This document shows positions 44,734 through 53,478 of a DNA stretch of 64,000 nucleotides, piece after piece. The notes beneath the pieces are model-generated. The model ran no database searches, was not told the DNA's origin, and was given only the letters and a program-made list of their open reading frames with translations. The translations under genes and the position numbers were made by a program. The stretch covers positions 372,001 through 436,000 of the forward strand of contig NZ_LMSD01000023.1 in NCBI RefSeq assembly GCF_001428045.1, written 5' to 3'. Every line of letters begins with the position of its first letter. Positions within the stretch are counted from its first letter, which is position 1. This DNA is from Paenibacillus sp. Soil750 (GTDB taxonomy: Bacteria > Bacillota > Bacilli > Paenibacillales > NBRC-103111).

Positions 44734-44748
44734 TAATAATTATTATAA
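44734..44748 (-). promoter_or_regulatory. PerR box upstream of katG
   Basis: On the minus strand TTATAATAATTATTA matches 14 of 15 positions of the PerR consensus TTATAATNATTATAA. It sits ~40 bp before the katG start in an AT-rich promoter region. Confidence 0.75.
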
Positions 44749-45002
44749 TTAATATACAATGAACTTTGGGAAAAAATCAACGATTTTTTGTACAAACCAA
44801 AGCCATTTATGTATTAATAATGGTTGTCTTACTTAATTATATTGCTCTAGTTGAAAATGAATTCCTTATTATTAAACTATTCGAATTTCGAACTCCAGTT
44901 GTAGAGAGGAGGTACGAGAATGTGGAGTCGTGTCCATTCAAGCGTCGCCGCGTCGCCCATTATACACACATGATAGTTTTACTCTTAGGCGGACTTCCCG
45001 CC

Positions 45003-45131
45003 GGCCAAATCAGCGACGCTGATTTGGGATTTGTGTCATATCATTTTGGAACAACTTCGACAAACGCCAGCTGGGCAGAGGTAAGTAAAGCGGATATCGA
45101 TAAGAATGGCGTTATTGATTGTACGATCTAA
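45003..45131 (+). pseudogene. Dockerin-domain fragment
   Basis: The frame ending at TAA 45129-45131 reads ISDADLGFVSYHFG and then WAEVSKADIDKNGVID, the two halves of a type I dockerin: first helix region and second calcium loop. It stops before the last helix. The 5' part of the same frame (44766-45002) is not dockerin-like and shows no convincing coding. Nearby, AGAGGAGG with ATG 44920 starts a frame that stops after 17 codons. I read this as the relic of a dockerin-bearing gene, next to the SLH-cohesin gene. Confidence 0.55.
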
Positions 45132-45205
45132 CCTTTGTGGCAAGAAGATTCGTGTAATCGGGCACTGGTGCACCGGCTAACTTATTAAGGCGTTATACAA
45201 CAGTG

Positions 45206-45245
45206 AGGACAGTCGACTTATAATCGGCATGTCCTTTCTTTTCAT
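45206..45245 (+). terminator. Terminator after the dockerin relic
   Basis: AGGACA pairs with TGTCCT, with an inner TCGA/TCG pairing, followed by TTTCTTTTC. It lies 75 bp beyond the relic's stop. The remaining part of 45132-45460 carries only regulatory elements. Confidence 0.6.
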
Positions 45246-45322
45246 TTGTAAACTTAAAAACGGGTGCGAGGATTATGGATGATCTATGTTGTTCGTAGAT
45301 CGTTTGAATGTCGAATGATCCG

Positions 45323-45354
45323 AAATAATCATGTTTAGGACAAAAAAGATCATG
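45323..45354 (+). promoter_or_regulatory. Direct-repeat pair, candidate AraC response-regulator site
   Basis: AAATAATCATG (45323-45333) and AAAAGATCATG (45344-45354) repeat with 21-bp spacing, two helical turns, as expected for an AraC-type protein. The same element recurs before the binding-protein gene at 48477. Confidence 0.5.
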
Positions 45355-45418
45355 AAAGTGTGCCATAACAGAAGCTATAATTTTCTGAGTAACCGGTGCT
45401 ATTTGGTGATCATATACT

Positions 45419-45432
45419 TGTAAACGCTTGCA
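45419..45432 (+). promoter_or_regulatory. cre site, exact consensus
   Basis: TGTAAACGCTTGCA matches all 14 positions of the cre consensus and lies 29 bp before the SLH-cohesin start, indicating CcpA control. Confidence 0.75.
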
Positions 45433-45460
45433 AATATTGTCGTTTTATAGGAGAGGATGA

Positions 45461-46480
45461 GTGAGGATGAAACGGAAAAAAATCCTAGCTACCGCAATCT
45501 GTCATCTTTGTGTGGCATTGGTTTGGACAGCTTCTGCTTATGCGGAGAATACTTCCCAATTTTCTATGATCACATCAGATACCGAATCGACAGGTGAATT
45601 TACAATTAGTTTGAAAGGAAATAATATCCAGGATTTATATGCGTATGAGGCCAAATTCAGTTTCGATGCAAATAAGCTCGAAGTGGTTAAATCAGATACG
45701 AAAATAGATGGATTCTCCGTCTCGCCAGTTATTCGAAATAATGAAGTTACCATTGCACATACCAAAGTTGGCAAGGTTGATGGGGAGAAAGGGAATCTGG
45801 ATATCGGGACAATCACCTTCCGGGCCAAGAAAGCGGGGGTATCGAACATCAAATGGACCACTCTGAAAATCGTAGATCACAATTTGAAAAGTCAATCGTT
45901 TACTCGGGATGATGCTGCGGATTTCAGTAAAATATTCAGTGATCTTGTAGGACACTGGGCCAAGACAGACGTGATGCAGATGGTGAATAAAGGTATCGTA
46001 GAGGGAATGGATGATGATCATTTTGCGCCGGATAAGAAAGTTACTAGGGCACAATTCGCGACCCTGCTAGCTAAAGCATTAAATTTGAAAGATAATGTTG
46101 GCGGACAGTTGCCATTCAACGATGTAGCAGCAGGCAGTTGGTATCAAGGGGAAGTGAAGAAGGCGTACTCGGCTGGACTCATTAATGGGGTTTCTGCAAC
46201 AGAATTTGCTCCTGAGAGAAACATAACACGTGAAGAAATGGCAGCGATGTTGATAAGAGCTAAGGGTTATGCGGATGGAATTAAAGTGGAGGATTTGAAA
46301 ATGGACGAAACGATCCATTTTGAAGATGAAGATACAGTAAGTGACTGGGCAGGAGCCTTCGTAAAGCTTGCAGTTGGAGTTAAACTCATGGAGGGGAGAA
46401 CCGCTACAGACTTTGCGCCATTGGCATCTGCAAGCCGAGCCGAAGCAGTTGTTGTTCTAAAACGACTTACATACAATTAA
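45461..46480 (+). CDS. SLH-anchored cohesin-domain protein (scaffoldin-like)
   Basis: 339 aa. Signal peptide 1-~28 (…TASAYA). Residues ~30-150 form a cohesin-type beta-sandwich (GEFTISLKGNNIQDLYAYEA, LDIGTITFRAKKAG). Three S-layer-homology repeats follow: DLVGHWAKTDVMQMVNKGIV (~162), FNDVAAGSWYQGEVKKAYSA (~221) and DTVSDWAGAFVKLAVGVKLM (~290). SLH domains bind pyruvylated secondary wall polymer, so the cohesin is displayed on the cell surface, where it could capture a dockerin protein such as the GH95 enzyme at 53479. GTG 45461 lies behind AGGAG; ATG 45467 is an alternative. An exact cre site and paired repeats precede it. Confidence 0.85.
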   Translation: MRMKRKKILATAICHLCVALVWTASAYAENTSQFSMITSDTESTGEFTISLKGNNIQDLYAYEAKFSFDANKLEVVKSDTKIDGFSVSPVIRNNEVTIAHTKVGKVDGEKGNLDIGTITFRAKKAGVSNIKWTTLKIVDHNLKSQSFTRDDAADFSKIFSDLVGHWAKTDVMQMVNKGIVEGMDDDHFAPDKKVTRAQFATLLAKALNLKDNVGGQLPFNDVAAGSWYQGEVKKAYSAGLINGVSATEFAPERNITREEMAAMLIRAKGYADGIKVEDLKMDETIHFEDEDTVSDWAGAFVKLAVGVKLMEGRTATDFAPLASASRAEAVVVLKRLTYN

Positions 46481-46546
46481 AGGACATCACCCTGTTTAGA
46501 CCGAATCTATGTCAACGAAGTCATATTTCGTATTTGAAATTACGGG

Positions 46547-48349
46547 GTGAAGGTATTGAAGCTATTTGCTAAACCATGGTCATTTTCAGTGACTCTCCAT
46601 ATCTTGTTAGTCGTCATGGTTGTCTTTCCGATTGTGACGATCAGTACTATGATTCTTCAAGTATACAAACGCGATTTGCTACAACAAACAACGGAGCGAA
46701 CTCTGCAAACACTCCATGCGGTCACCTATTCAGCCCAGCAGGAGATCAGTAAAATCGAATACGCTGCAGCAGCCGTCGGTGTCGATCGCGATGTGCTATC
46801 AACGGTAACATCCTTGAATCAAGCGGATGAAAGCAACAGATTTAAGTATATCAACGACCTAACTCTTGCGCTGAGCAGATACACGTACTCAATGTCCAGC
46901 CAGCTTCTGGCGATCCATTTTTTTTATAAAGATGGCGGCGTGTATTCGTTTAAGCAGAACTTGATCAAAGATGAGCAGGAGCTGCGTTCAGCGTCATGGT
47001 ATCAGAACATGCTTCAGCACAAAGATAGTGTACAGTTTCTTAGCCTTCAAGAAACGCTTTTATACGGTGTGAGGGAGCCGTTAGCCGTGACAGCTGCGAT
47101 TGCACCCAGTGACTACCATACGCTAAGTAATGTCGAAATGATTTATTTTTCATTGAATGAAGAAGCGTTTGATAAAATCTTGCGACAACAGCCCAACGAT
47201 GATTCCTCCTATGTCATTGTCAGCAAGGATGGTCAAGTTGTCACAGCCAGCTACAATTGGGATCAATCGAGCTTAACACCGGCCAAACTTGAGCAGATCA
47301 GAGGTACGCGCGAGGGCCATTTTATCGATCAGGTGAGTGGTCGTCAGATGATGGTTACCTATGCAAGTGTTGGAGATACAGGCTGGAAAGCTATACAAGA
47401 GATACCTTACAGTAAGGTAACGGCCAATTATGAACGTATTTTTAAGTTCGTCCTATTCGCAACCATCGCGGTTATCGTTGTATTTTTGCTGATCTCCTTT
47501 TATTTAGTTCACAGTTTAACTAGACCTATTCACGTATTAGTCCGGAAAATGTCCCTTGTGATGGAAGGGGAGCTGAACGCAAAGATTGGGACTTCTAAAA
47601 TTGCGGAAATGGCAGCGCTGGGTAGAACGTTCAATCATATGCTTGATCAAATTAAGCTGCTTCTACGGCAGCGAGAGGAACAAGAGCAAGCGAAGCGGAA
47701 AGCAGAGTTTGCTGCCTTGCAGTCGCAAATTAATCCGCACTTTCTTATAAATACATTAAATGCCATCAAGTTAATGGCACTGATCAGTAGGACGGACAAC
47801 ATCCGTAACATGACCAATGCTCTGATGCGTCTTGTATCCTCCTCATTTAACCGAGGTGGCGTACTTATCCGTTTCTCCGATGAAATCGCTAATTTAAAGC
47901 ATTACTTATACATCATGGAAATTCGTTACGGAAACAAATTTGAAGTTGAATGGCATATTGATCCACAGGCAGAATCGAAGTATTTGCTCAAGCTGTTGCT
48001 TCAACCGATTTTGGAAAATAGCATCGTACACGGTATGGCTGGCAAAGAAACAAGTGGGAAAATCGTCATTCAAGCACGCATTTATGAAGGAAGTCTACAT
48101 ATTGTAATCTCTGATAATGGCGAGGGGATGACAGAAGAGCAACTCGAGGAGTTCCGTACTAGGCGCAGTCCGCATACGTTTACAGGCATGGGCGTTGCGA
48201 ATGTCCATCACCGGATTCAGCTGCACCATGGCGAGGATTACGGTATTATTTTGACTGTGAATGAGCCCAAAGGAACGAAGGTGTCGATGAAAATTCCGAT
48301 TATTCATCGTGATCAGGAAGAAGAGCGACCACTTCGGTTGGAAGCTTAA
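46547..48349 (+). CDS. Sensor histidine kinase (YesM-like, locus 3)
   Basis: ~600 aa. Membrane segment ~13-35, an extracellular dCache-like region of ~250 aa, a second membrane segment (~302-325), HAMP, His_kinase motif QSQINPHFLINTLNAIKLM (~395, phosphoaccepting His) and HATPase with QPILENSIVHGMAG and GMGVANVHHRI. The partner response regulator is at 51680, separated by the transporter genes. The frame opens with GTG 46547; TTG 46556, seven bases after GGGGTG, is an equally good start. It probably senses a glycan product for locus 3. Confidence 0.92.
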   Translation: MKVLKLFAKPWSFSVTLHILLVVMVVFPIVTISTMILQVYKRDLLQQTTERTLQTLHAVTYSAQQEISKIEYAAAAVGVDRDVLSTVTSLNQADESNRFKYINDLTLALSRYTYSMSSQLLAIHFFYKDGGVYSFKQNLIKDEQELRSASWYQNMLQHKDSVQFLSLQETLLYGVREPLAVTAAIAPSDYHTLSNVEMIYFSLNEEAFDKILRQQPNDDSSYVIVSKDGQVVTASYNWDQSSLTPAKLEQIRGTREGHFIDQVSGRQMMVTYASVGDTGWKAIQEIPYSKVTANYERIFKFVLFATIAVIVVFLLISFYLVHSLTRPIHVLVRKMSLVMEGELNAKIGTSKIAEMAALGRTFNHMLDQIKLLLRQREEQEQAKRKAEFAALQSQINPHFLINTLNAIKLMALISRTDNIRNMTNALMRLVSSSFNRGGVLIRFSDEIANLKHYLYIMEIRYGNKFEVEWHIDPQAESKYLLKLLLQPILENSIVHGMAGKETSGKIVIQARIYEGSLHIVISDNGEGMTEEQLEEFRTRRSPHTFTGMGVANVHHRIQLHHGEDYGIILTVNEPKGTKVSMKIPIIHRDQEEERPLRLEA

Positions 48350-48359
48350 AGCAGTTCAT

Positions 48360-48389
48360 AAAAGATCAACTTCATAGCCGAAAAGATCA
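48360..48389 (+). promoter_or_regulatory. Direct-repeat pair, candidate AraC response-regulator site
   Basis: AAAAGATCA occurs at 48360-48368 and again at 48381-48389, spacing 21 bp, directly upstream of a cre-like site. It matches the arrangement before the SLH-cohesin gene. Confidence 0.55.
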
Positions 48390-48391
48390 TT

Positions 48392-48405
48392 TGGATGCGT
48401 TTTCA
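48392..48405 (-). promoter_or_regulatory. cre-like catabolite-response element
   Basis: Read on the minus strand, TGAAAACGCATCCA fits 13 of 14 cre positions. It lies between the repeat pair and the locus 3 binding-protein gene. Confidence 0.55.
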
Positions 48406-48476
48406 CCCCGTGTATGATAAAGACAGGTTAAACAATCAACCGAATTAAAGAAACATTCATTGGAGGGGTTTCAAGA

Positions 48477-49793
48477 ATGGGAAAAAGTAAACTCGTAAGC
48501 ACAGTGCTAGTGGGGGGACTTGTTATGCTGAGTGCATTGACAGGATGCTCCAAGGATACGGCAGCACCTGCAGCAGCTTCCGTCAAACCAGCCGAAAGCA
48601 AAGCAGCAGCAGCGACGCCAAAACCAGCGGATCCCGTTAAGTTAAAACTTGCGATGTGGGATGCCAAAGGGGATCTTAAATTCTGGACAGACAAAGTGAA
48701 GGAATACACGAAGCTTAAGCCGAACGTGACCGTAGATATTGAGATGGTGCCGGATAATGGCGGTCAATACTTAAAGGTACGATTAGCTGCCAATGATTTG
48801 CCTGATCTGTTCTACCTCAAGCCTGCACATATGCAAATTTACAAACAATCTCTCCTTCCACTCGATGACTTGGCAGGAGCCAAGAATAATAAGTTTCCAG
48901 CCAAAATAGATGGGAAAATACTAGGCGCACCGCTCGTTTCTTTCTCGGAATTTGTCTACTTCCACCCAAGTATCTTCAAAGAGTTGAACTTGGACGTGCC
49001 GAAAACGATGCCTGAGTTCTTGTCCACGATGGAGAAAATTAAAACGAATGGTAAATATACACCAATCGCAATCGGCGGTAAGGAAGACTGGACGTTCTAT
49101 CCATTCATGGAGTTCGGCCCTCACATTCTGTCTGGGGATGAGAATTACTTAGCGAATTTGGCCAAGACGCCAGAGCCTTTCGGAGAGGGAAGTACATTTG
49201 ATAAAGCTGGGAAAATCATCAAAGAAATGTCAACGAAGAAGTTGGCAGGACCGGATGCCCTATCCATATCCTTTGATCAATCCACACAGTTATTTGAATC
49301 TAAAAAAGCGGCAATGATCGCAGCGGGTCAATGGTACTACGGGGACTACGCGACGAAAGTAAAAACGGATGAAGATCTTGGCGTATTCCCTCTTCCTTTC
49401 CGCAGCACAGAAAGCGAGCCGTTAACATCCATGACTGTATCCGATATGAATATCGGGATTAACAAAAACAGTAAAAATGTAGAAGAGGCGAAAGCATTCT
49501 TCGACTGGATGTTCAGTAAAGATGTGTACCAATCCTTCATTAATATGGCGCAACAGTTCTCAACAATTAATGGTGTGAGTACAGACCTTCCTTTCTTTAA
49601 CAAATGGACAGAAAAATATCCGTTTAAACCATTTATCTACTCAGCAACGGATGAAGGCTTTGCTAAAGTGAGTGGTGCGGCACAATTTGATTTCAAAAAA
49701 GCTGCACAGGAAATATACTCTGGTAAACCAATCGACACCTTGGAGAAAGAACTGAACAATAAGTGGAAGAAAGCGGTTGAATCGAACAAATAG
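48477..49793 (+). CDS. ABC sugar-binding lipoprotein (locus 3)
   Basis: 438 aa. Leader with lipobox ALTGC (~Cys 23) and an Ala/Pro/Lys-rich linker. The mature part is a CUT1 family-1 sugar-binding fold (VKLKLAMWDAKGDLKFWTDK; a KPNVTVDIEMVP strand; PIAIGGKEDWTFYPFMEF) of normal ~420-aa size, shorter than the LplA-type proteins of loci 1 and 2. GGAGGGG precedes ATG 48477. Paired with the two downstream permeases, it should import oligosaccharides released by the GH95 and GH101 enzymes. Confidence 0.92.
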   Translation: MGKSKLVSTVLVGGLVMLSALTGCSKDTAAPAAASVKPAESKAAAATPKPADPVKLKLAMWDAKGDLKFWTDKVKEYTKLKPNVTVDIEMVPDNGGQYLKVRLAANDLPDLFYLKPAHMQIYKQSLLPLDDLAGAKNNKFPAKIDGKILGAPLVSFSEFVYFHPSIFKELNLDVPKTMPEFLSTMEKIKTNGKYTPIAIGGKEDWTFYPFMEFGPHILSGDENYLANLAKTPEPFGEGSTFDKAGKIIKEMSTKKLAGPDALSISFDQSTQLFESKKAAMIAAGQWYYGDYATKVKTDEDLGVFPLPFRSTESEPLTSMTVSDMNIGINKNSKNVEEAKAFFDWMFSKDVYQSFINMAQQFSTINGVSTDLPFFNKWTEKYPFKPFIYSATDEGFAKVSGAAQFDFKKAAQEIYSGKPIDTLEKELNNKWKKAVESNK

Positions 49794-49803
49794 GTAATTA
49801 AAT

Positions 49804-49840
49804 AGAGGGTGCTATCTGAGCGATTAGAATAGTGCCCTCT
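49804..49840 (+). promoter_or_regulatory. Intercistronic hairpin/attenuator between binding protein and permease
   Basis: AGAGGGTGCTAT pairs with ATAGTGCCCTCT (two G-U pairs). The following CTTGT gives only a weak U-tract, so partial termination or 3'-end stabilisation favouring the lipoprotein is likely. Confidence 0.55.
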
Positions 49841-49861
49841 CTTGTATACAGGAGTGATTAC

Positions 49862-50743
49862 ATGAATTATCGCATGCAGCAGAAAGTCATCATCGTTTCA
49901 TTTCTATTCGTACCCGTTGCGCTCTTACTTTTGTTTTTGATCTATCCGACTTTGCAGTTGTTTCGCTACAGCTTTACGAGCTGGGATGGGTATAGCCCAA
50001 GTTTTAAATACATTGGCTTGAACAATTATAAGCAAATGCTGTTTGATTTCCCAGAAGCTTGGCATGCCATTCGAAACAATGTCATCTATTTTGTTTTACA
50101 TGCGATTGCCATACCACTTGAAATCGTCATGGCTGTACTCTTAACAAGAGCACTGCGAGGGAGCGCGTTTTTCCGCTTCTCGGTGTTGATGCCTTACATT
50201 ATTAATGGTATCGCGGTGGCTTATATGTTCAGCTACATTTATAACCCGATCAATGGTCCATTGAATGAGCTATTGAAAGCAATAGGACTTGAATCATGGA
50301 TTCAAAGCTGGCTAAGCGATGCGAAGATTGTGAATTATTCCTTGGTCGTTGTTTCTTTATGGCGTTACAGCGGCGTGCATATCGTGTTGTTTCTAGCTGG
50401 ACTGCAATCCATTCCGAAAGACCTGTATGAAGCGGCAGAAATTGATGGAGCGAACTTTTGGCAGCAACAAAGGTATGTAACGCTTCCAGGTATTCGACGT
50501 GTAATCGAAATTATTTTGTTCATGAATGTATCTGGAGCCCTTCTGCAGTATGACATTCCGCTTGTTATGACGAATGGCGGTCCAGGCAGTGCAAGCAGTA
50601 CATTTGGACTCTTTTCACTCCAAACGGCATTTACTTACAACAATTACGGTCTGGCCTCAGCGATGGCAGTTATTCTCTTACTTATGATTATTATTTTCTC
50701 ATCGTTGCAAGCATGGATCGTGAAAGACAGGAGTGAGGCTTAG
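49862..50743 (+). CDS. ABC sugar transporter permease, MalF/UgpA-like (locus 3)
   Basis: ~293 aa with six membrane helices. EAA loop EAAEIDGANFWQQQRYVTLP (~190-210) and the CUT1 pattern MTNGGPGSASSTFGLFSLQTAF. ATG 49862 follows AGGAG; an in-frame ATG at 49832 lies in the preceding hairpin and is rejected. Its stop is two bases before the next permease start. Confidence 0.92.
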   Translation: MNYRMQQKVIIVSFLFVPVALLLLFLIYPTLQLFRYSFTSWDGYSPSFKYIGLNNYKQMLFDFPEAWHAIRNNVIYFVLHAIAIPLEIVMAVLLTRALRGSAFFRFSVLMPYIINGIAVAYMFSYIYNPINGPLNELLKAIGLESWIQSWLSDAKIVNYSLVVVSLWRYSGVHIVLFLAGLQSIPKDLYEAAEIDGANFWQQQRYVTLPGIRRVIEIILFMNVSGALLQYDIPLVMTNGGPGSASSTFGLFSLQTAFTYNNYGLASAMAVILLLMIIIFSSLQAWIVKDRSEA

Positions 50744-50744
50744 C

Positions 50745-51641
50745 ATGGAACGTGCACTATCACTTGAACAAATGAGAAAGCAGCCGCTCCCGAGCCGTAC
50801 GCGATCGATGAGCAAACAGCGTGCAGCTGCTAATATTGTGTACTATGTGCTTTTTACGCTCATGGCTATCCTGATTTTCGTCCCTATTTTGCTTGTTGTA
50901 TTTGGTTCATTTAAAACGAATTTGGAACTTGCCGAAACGTCGCCGTTTTCGCTTCCGAAGAGCTTTCTTCATATCGATAATTACGTGAGTGCTTTGAAAG
51001 AAGGCAATATGATACGCGGGCTTGGTAACTCGATCCTGCTTGTCGTGTTGAGTATGCTCGGCAATATGCTGCTCGGGACGATGACCGCGTTTGTGCTCAA
51101 TCGTTTTCAGTTCCGAATGAAAAAGTGGATTCTCCTTCTTTTTATGATGGCGATGATCATTCCGGCTTACACGACAGAAATTGCTCGCTTTCAACTCCTG
51201 CATACACTCGGCGTTTATAATACGCTCGGGGCACCGCTACTTATTTATATTGGAACGGATATTATGCAGATTTACATTTACATGCAATTTCTCGAAAAGA
51301 TTTCGATACAGCTTGATGAGAGTGCTATGCTGGATGGCGCTTCTTATGTTCGTATCTTCCGTTCGATCATTTTCCCGCTGCTGTTACCTGCAACGGCAAC
51401 ACTGGCGATCTTAAAAAGTGTCACGATCATGAATGATATCTTTGTTCAGCAGTTATATATGCCGGACAAGAAATTGGCCACACTGGCTACTTCCTTAACT
51501 TCATTCGTGAGTACGCGCAGTTCAGACTTGTCTATGCTCTGTGCAGGTATTATTATCGTTTTATTGCCAAGTGCCATCTTCTATATCGTATTTCAAAGGT
51601 ATATTTTTAAAGGACTTATGGATGGAGCGGTGAAAGGATAA
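50745..51641 (+). CDS. ABC sugar transporter permease, MalG/UgpE-like (locus 3)
   Basis: ~298 aa with six membrane helices and EAA-like loop ESAMLDGASYVRIFRSIIFP, in which the first Ala of EAA is Ser. ATG 50745 follows the previous stop by one base with an AGGAG upstream; the in-frame GTG 50733 overlaps that site. It forms the channel with the MalF-like partner. As in loci 1 and 2, no ATPase gene is present. Confidence 0.92.
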   Translation: MERALSLEQMRKQPLPSRTRSMSKQRAAANIVYYVLFTLMAILIFVPILLVVFGSFKTNLELAETSPFSLPKSFLHIDNYVSALKEGNMIRGLGNSILLVVLSMLGNMLLGTMTAFVLNRFQFRMKKWILLLFMMAMIIPAYTTEIARFQLLHTLGVYNTLGAPLLIYIGTDIMQIYIYMQFLEKISIQLDESAMLDGASYVRIFRSIIFPLLLPATATLAILKSVTIMNDIFVQQLYMPDKKLATLATSLTSFVSTRSSDLSMLCAGIIIVLLPSAIFYIVFQRYIFKGLMDGAVKG

Positions 51642-51679
51642 ATAGAAGCAATCAACTTCACAGATGGGAGATGGACAGG

Positions 51680-53350
51680 TTGTTTAAAATGATGATTGTC
51701 GACGATGAACCGCTCGTTCGTCTAGCGCTTCAACATATGATCGACTGGGATAGTATGGGCATCCAGGTGGTTATTGAAGCTGGCGATGGCATGGAAGCCC
51801 TTGCTATTCTGGAGCAGCAAGGCGATATCGATCTGATGCTGCTAGATATTGAGATGCCCAGACTGGGCGGCATTGAGCTGCTGCGAGCGCATACGGCAAT
51901 TGTACAGAAGCGAAGACCTGTCGCCATCATGCTGAGTGCCTATAGCGAGTATAGTTATGTCAGAGAAGCCTTTGTGCTTGGCGCAATTGATTTCATAGTG
52001 AAGTCAGATATGGATGAGGAACACTTAGTTCCAGTTGTTTTGAAGGCACTCAATGAACTTCGAACGCAGGAGACGTTAACGTCTGTTGTCGAACGGACGG
52101 ATGAAGAGATCGATCGGAAAAGTGAAACCATTCGACAGCTCATATCCATCAATCCACAGCAGGATGAATCAGCCTATGCTGCTGCAGGGGCTGGTATCAC
52201 GGAGTGGCTTGAAGAATCGAATCAGTTGGTTGCCGTGATTACCATCTCGCAAGGCTCATCTGAGGGCGCAAGTACGGGGAGAAGCTTAAAAGATAGTCAG
52301 ACGCAGCGCTTTATCATGCAGTCCGTGCAAACCGTTCTGGACGCCACGTCAATAAAGCATCTCTTATATGGGAAGAGCCAGTCCGAATATGTTCTATTCT
52401 GTTCGTTCGCAGCGTTACGAAGTGAAAGTATGATTCGAGAAAAAGTGCAGGCTGCCTTCTCTATGATTCAAACGCGACTTAATCAATATGTCAATGTGTC
52501 CGTCTCGATTGGGATTAGCGATCTAGCAAGCGGTATGAAGGTATGGTACCGGTTGTATCAGCAAGCAGCCCATTTGGCCTCCATGAGTTATTTTGCCGGA
52601 TTTAATAAGGTTTTCTATCCTGAAAGTTGTATGGAGCTGGGGAAGTACGGTGCTGATAGCGGAATTGAGCATGCCCGTAAGCTGCAGGTTACTTTGAAAT
52701 CAACGGGAGCAGGGATTGCACAGCTGCTAGAGCAAAGTAACGCCCAGTTATGGTCTAAGGAATTTGAGCAGATGGAGCTGCTGCTTGGGCAAACATGGGG
52801 CTGGAGACCGCAAGATGTCCACACCGCGTTTGAGGATTTGCTTTGGGAGCTTGGCGGGCTGCTGTATCGCAAAGGAATTCGTTGGGATGACCTCGACGAA
52901 GAACTCCAGCATCCTTTTGAATATATGAAGAGTTTGGAGACATTGGATGAAACGAAAACCTGGCTGCATCGCATGTGTAGCCAGTTATTTCAACACATTC
53001 ACGGAATGACGACAAAGGCTAATTATAGCGGTGTCGTTACACTAGCGAAGCAATTCCTGGATCTCCATTATACGGAGGACGTCAACCTCACGTTGATCAG
53101 CGAAATGGTTGGCGTTAGCGAAGGGTATTTAAGTAAGCAGTTTACTAAAGAGGTCGGTTGTAACTTTATCCAATATTTAACGAATTTACGTATTGAGGAA
53201 TCGAAAAGGTTAATGAAAAAGAAGGGCAATAAAATTACGGATATTGCTGAAACGGTCGGGTATCTGAATGTCGAGCATTTCAGCAGAATGTTCAAGAAAA
53301 CAACGGGATACAGCCCGAAGCTGTATCGGGAAAGTTTGATGAACGGGTAG
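51680..53350 (+). CDS. AraC-type response regulator (YesN-like, locus 3)
   Basis: ~556 aa. Receiver domain 1-~125 with D8-D9, phosphoacceptor D56 (LLDIEMPRLGG) and a Lys in FIVKSDMDEEHL. A long middle region, then AraC double helix-turn-helix (~460-555: FLDLHYTEDVNLTLISEMVG to LNVEHFSRMFKKTTGYSPK). TTG 51680 is nine bases after GGGAG; ATG 51671 abuts the site. It is the probable partner of the kinase at 46547 and the candidate binder of the 21-bp-spaced repeats at 45323 and 48360. Confidence 0.9.
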   Translation: MFKMMIVDDEPLVRLALQHMIDWDSMGIQVVIEAGDGMEALAILEQQGDIDLMLLDIEMPRLGGIELLRAHTAIVQKRRPVAIMLSAYSEYSYVREAFVLGAIDFIVKSDMDEEHLVPVVLKALNELRTQETLTSVVERTDEEIDRKSETIRQLISINPQQDESAYAAAGAGITEWLEESNQLVAVITISQGSSEGASTGRSLKDSQTQRFIMQSVQTVLDATSIKHLLYGKSQSEYVLFCSFAALRSESMIREKVQAAFSMIQTRLNQYVNVSVSIGISDLASGMKVWYRLYQQAAHLASMSYFAGFNKVFYPESCMELGKYGADSGIEHARKLQVTLKSTGAGIAQLLEQSNAQLWSKEFEQMELLLGQTWGWRPQDVHTAFEDLLWELGGLLYRKGIRWDDLDEELQHPFEYMKSLETLDETKTWLHRMCSQLFQHIHGMTTKANYSGVVTLAKQFLDLHYTEDVNLTLISEMVGVSEGYLSKQFTKEVGCNFIQYLTNLRIEESKRLMKKKGNKITDIAETVGYLNVEHFSRMFKKTTGYSPKLYRESLMNG

Positions 53351-53366
53351 TGATATTGGATGAAAA

Positions 53367-53393
53367 AAGTGTATTTTCGCTGAAGATACACTT
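53367..53393. terminator. Hairpin after the response regulator
   Basis: AAGTGTAT pairs with ATACACTT. The plus-strand downstream sequence is not U-rich, while the minus strand has a T-run, so its function as a plus-strand terminator is uncertain. Confidence 0.4.
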
Positions 53394-53410
53394 GATTCGT
53401 TATGTCTTCA

Positions 53411-53448
53411 ATGATACATGTCGTATCATGTCGAGTGTTGTCGCAACA
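53411..53448. promoter_or_regulatory. Inverted repeats before the GH95 gene
   Basis: ATGATAC (53411-53417) and GTATCAT (53423-53429) form a perfect inverted repeat with a five-base centre. A second small one, TGTTG-TCG-CAACA, follows at 53436-53448. They may be operators or leader structures of the fucosidase gene. Confidence 0.4.
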
Positions 53449-53478
53449 TGCAAGACCATTTTTGGATAGCCAGAAAGG

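Noticed and set aside
44766-45002. Treating the 121-codon frame before the SLH gene as one intact protein.
   Set aside because: Only the last ~43 codons are dockerin-like; the earlier part has no leader, no enzyme motif and no ribosome site at ATG 44766.
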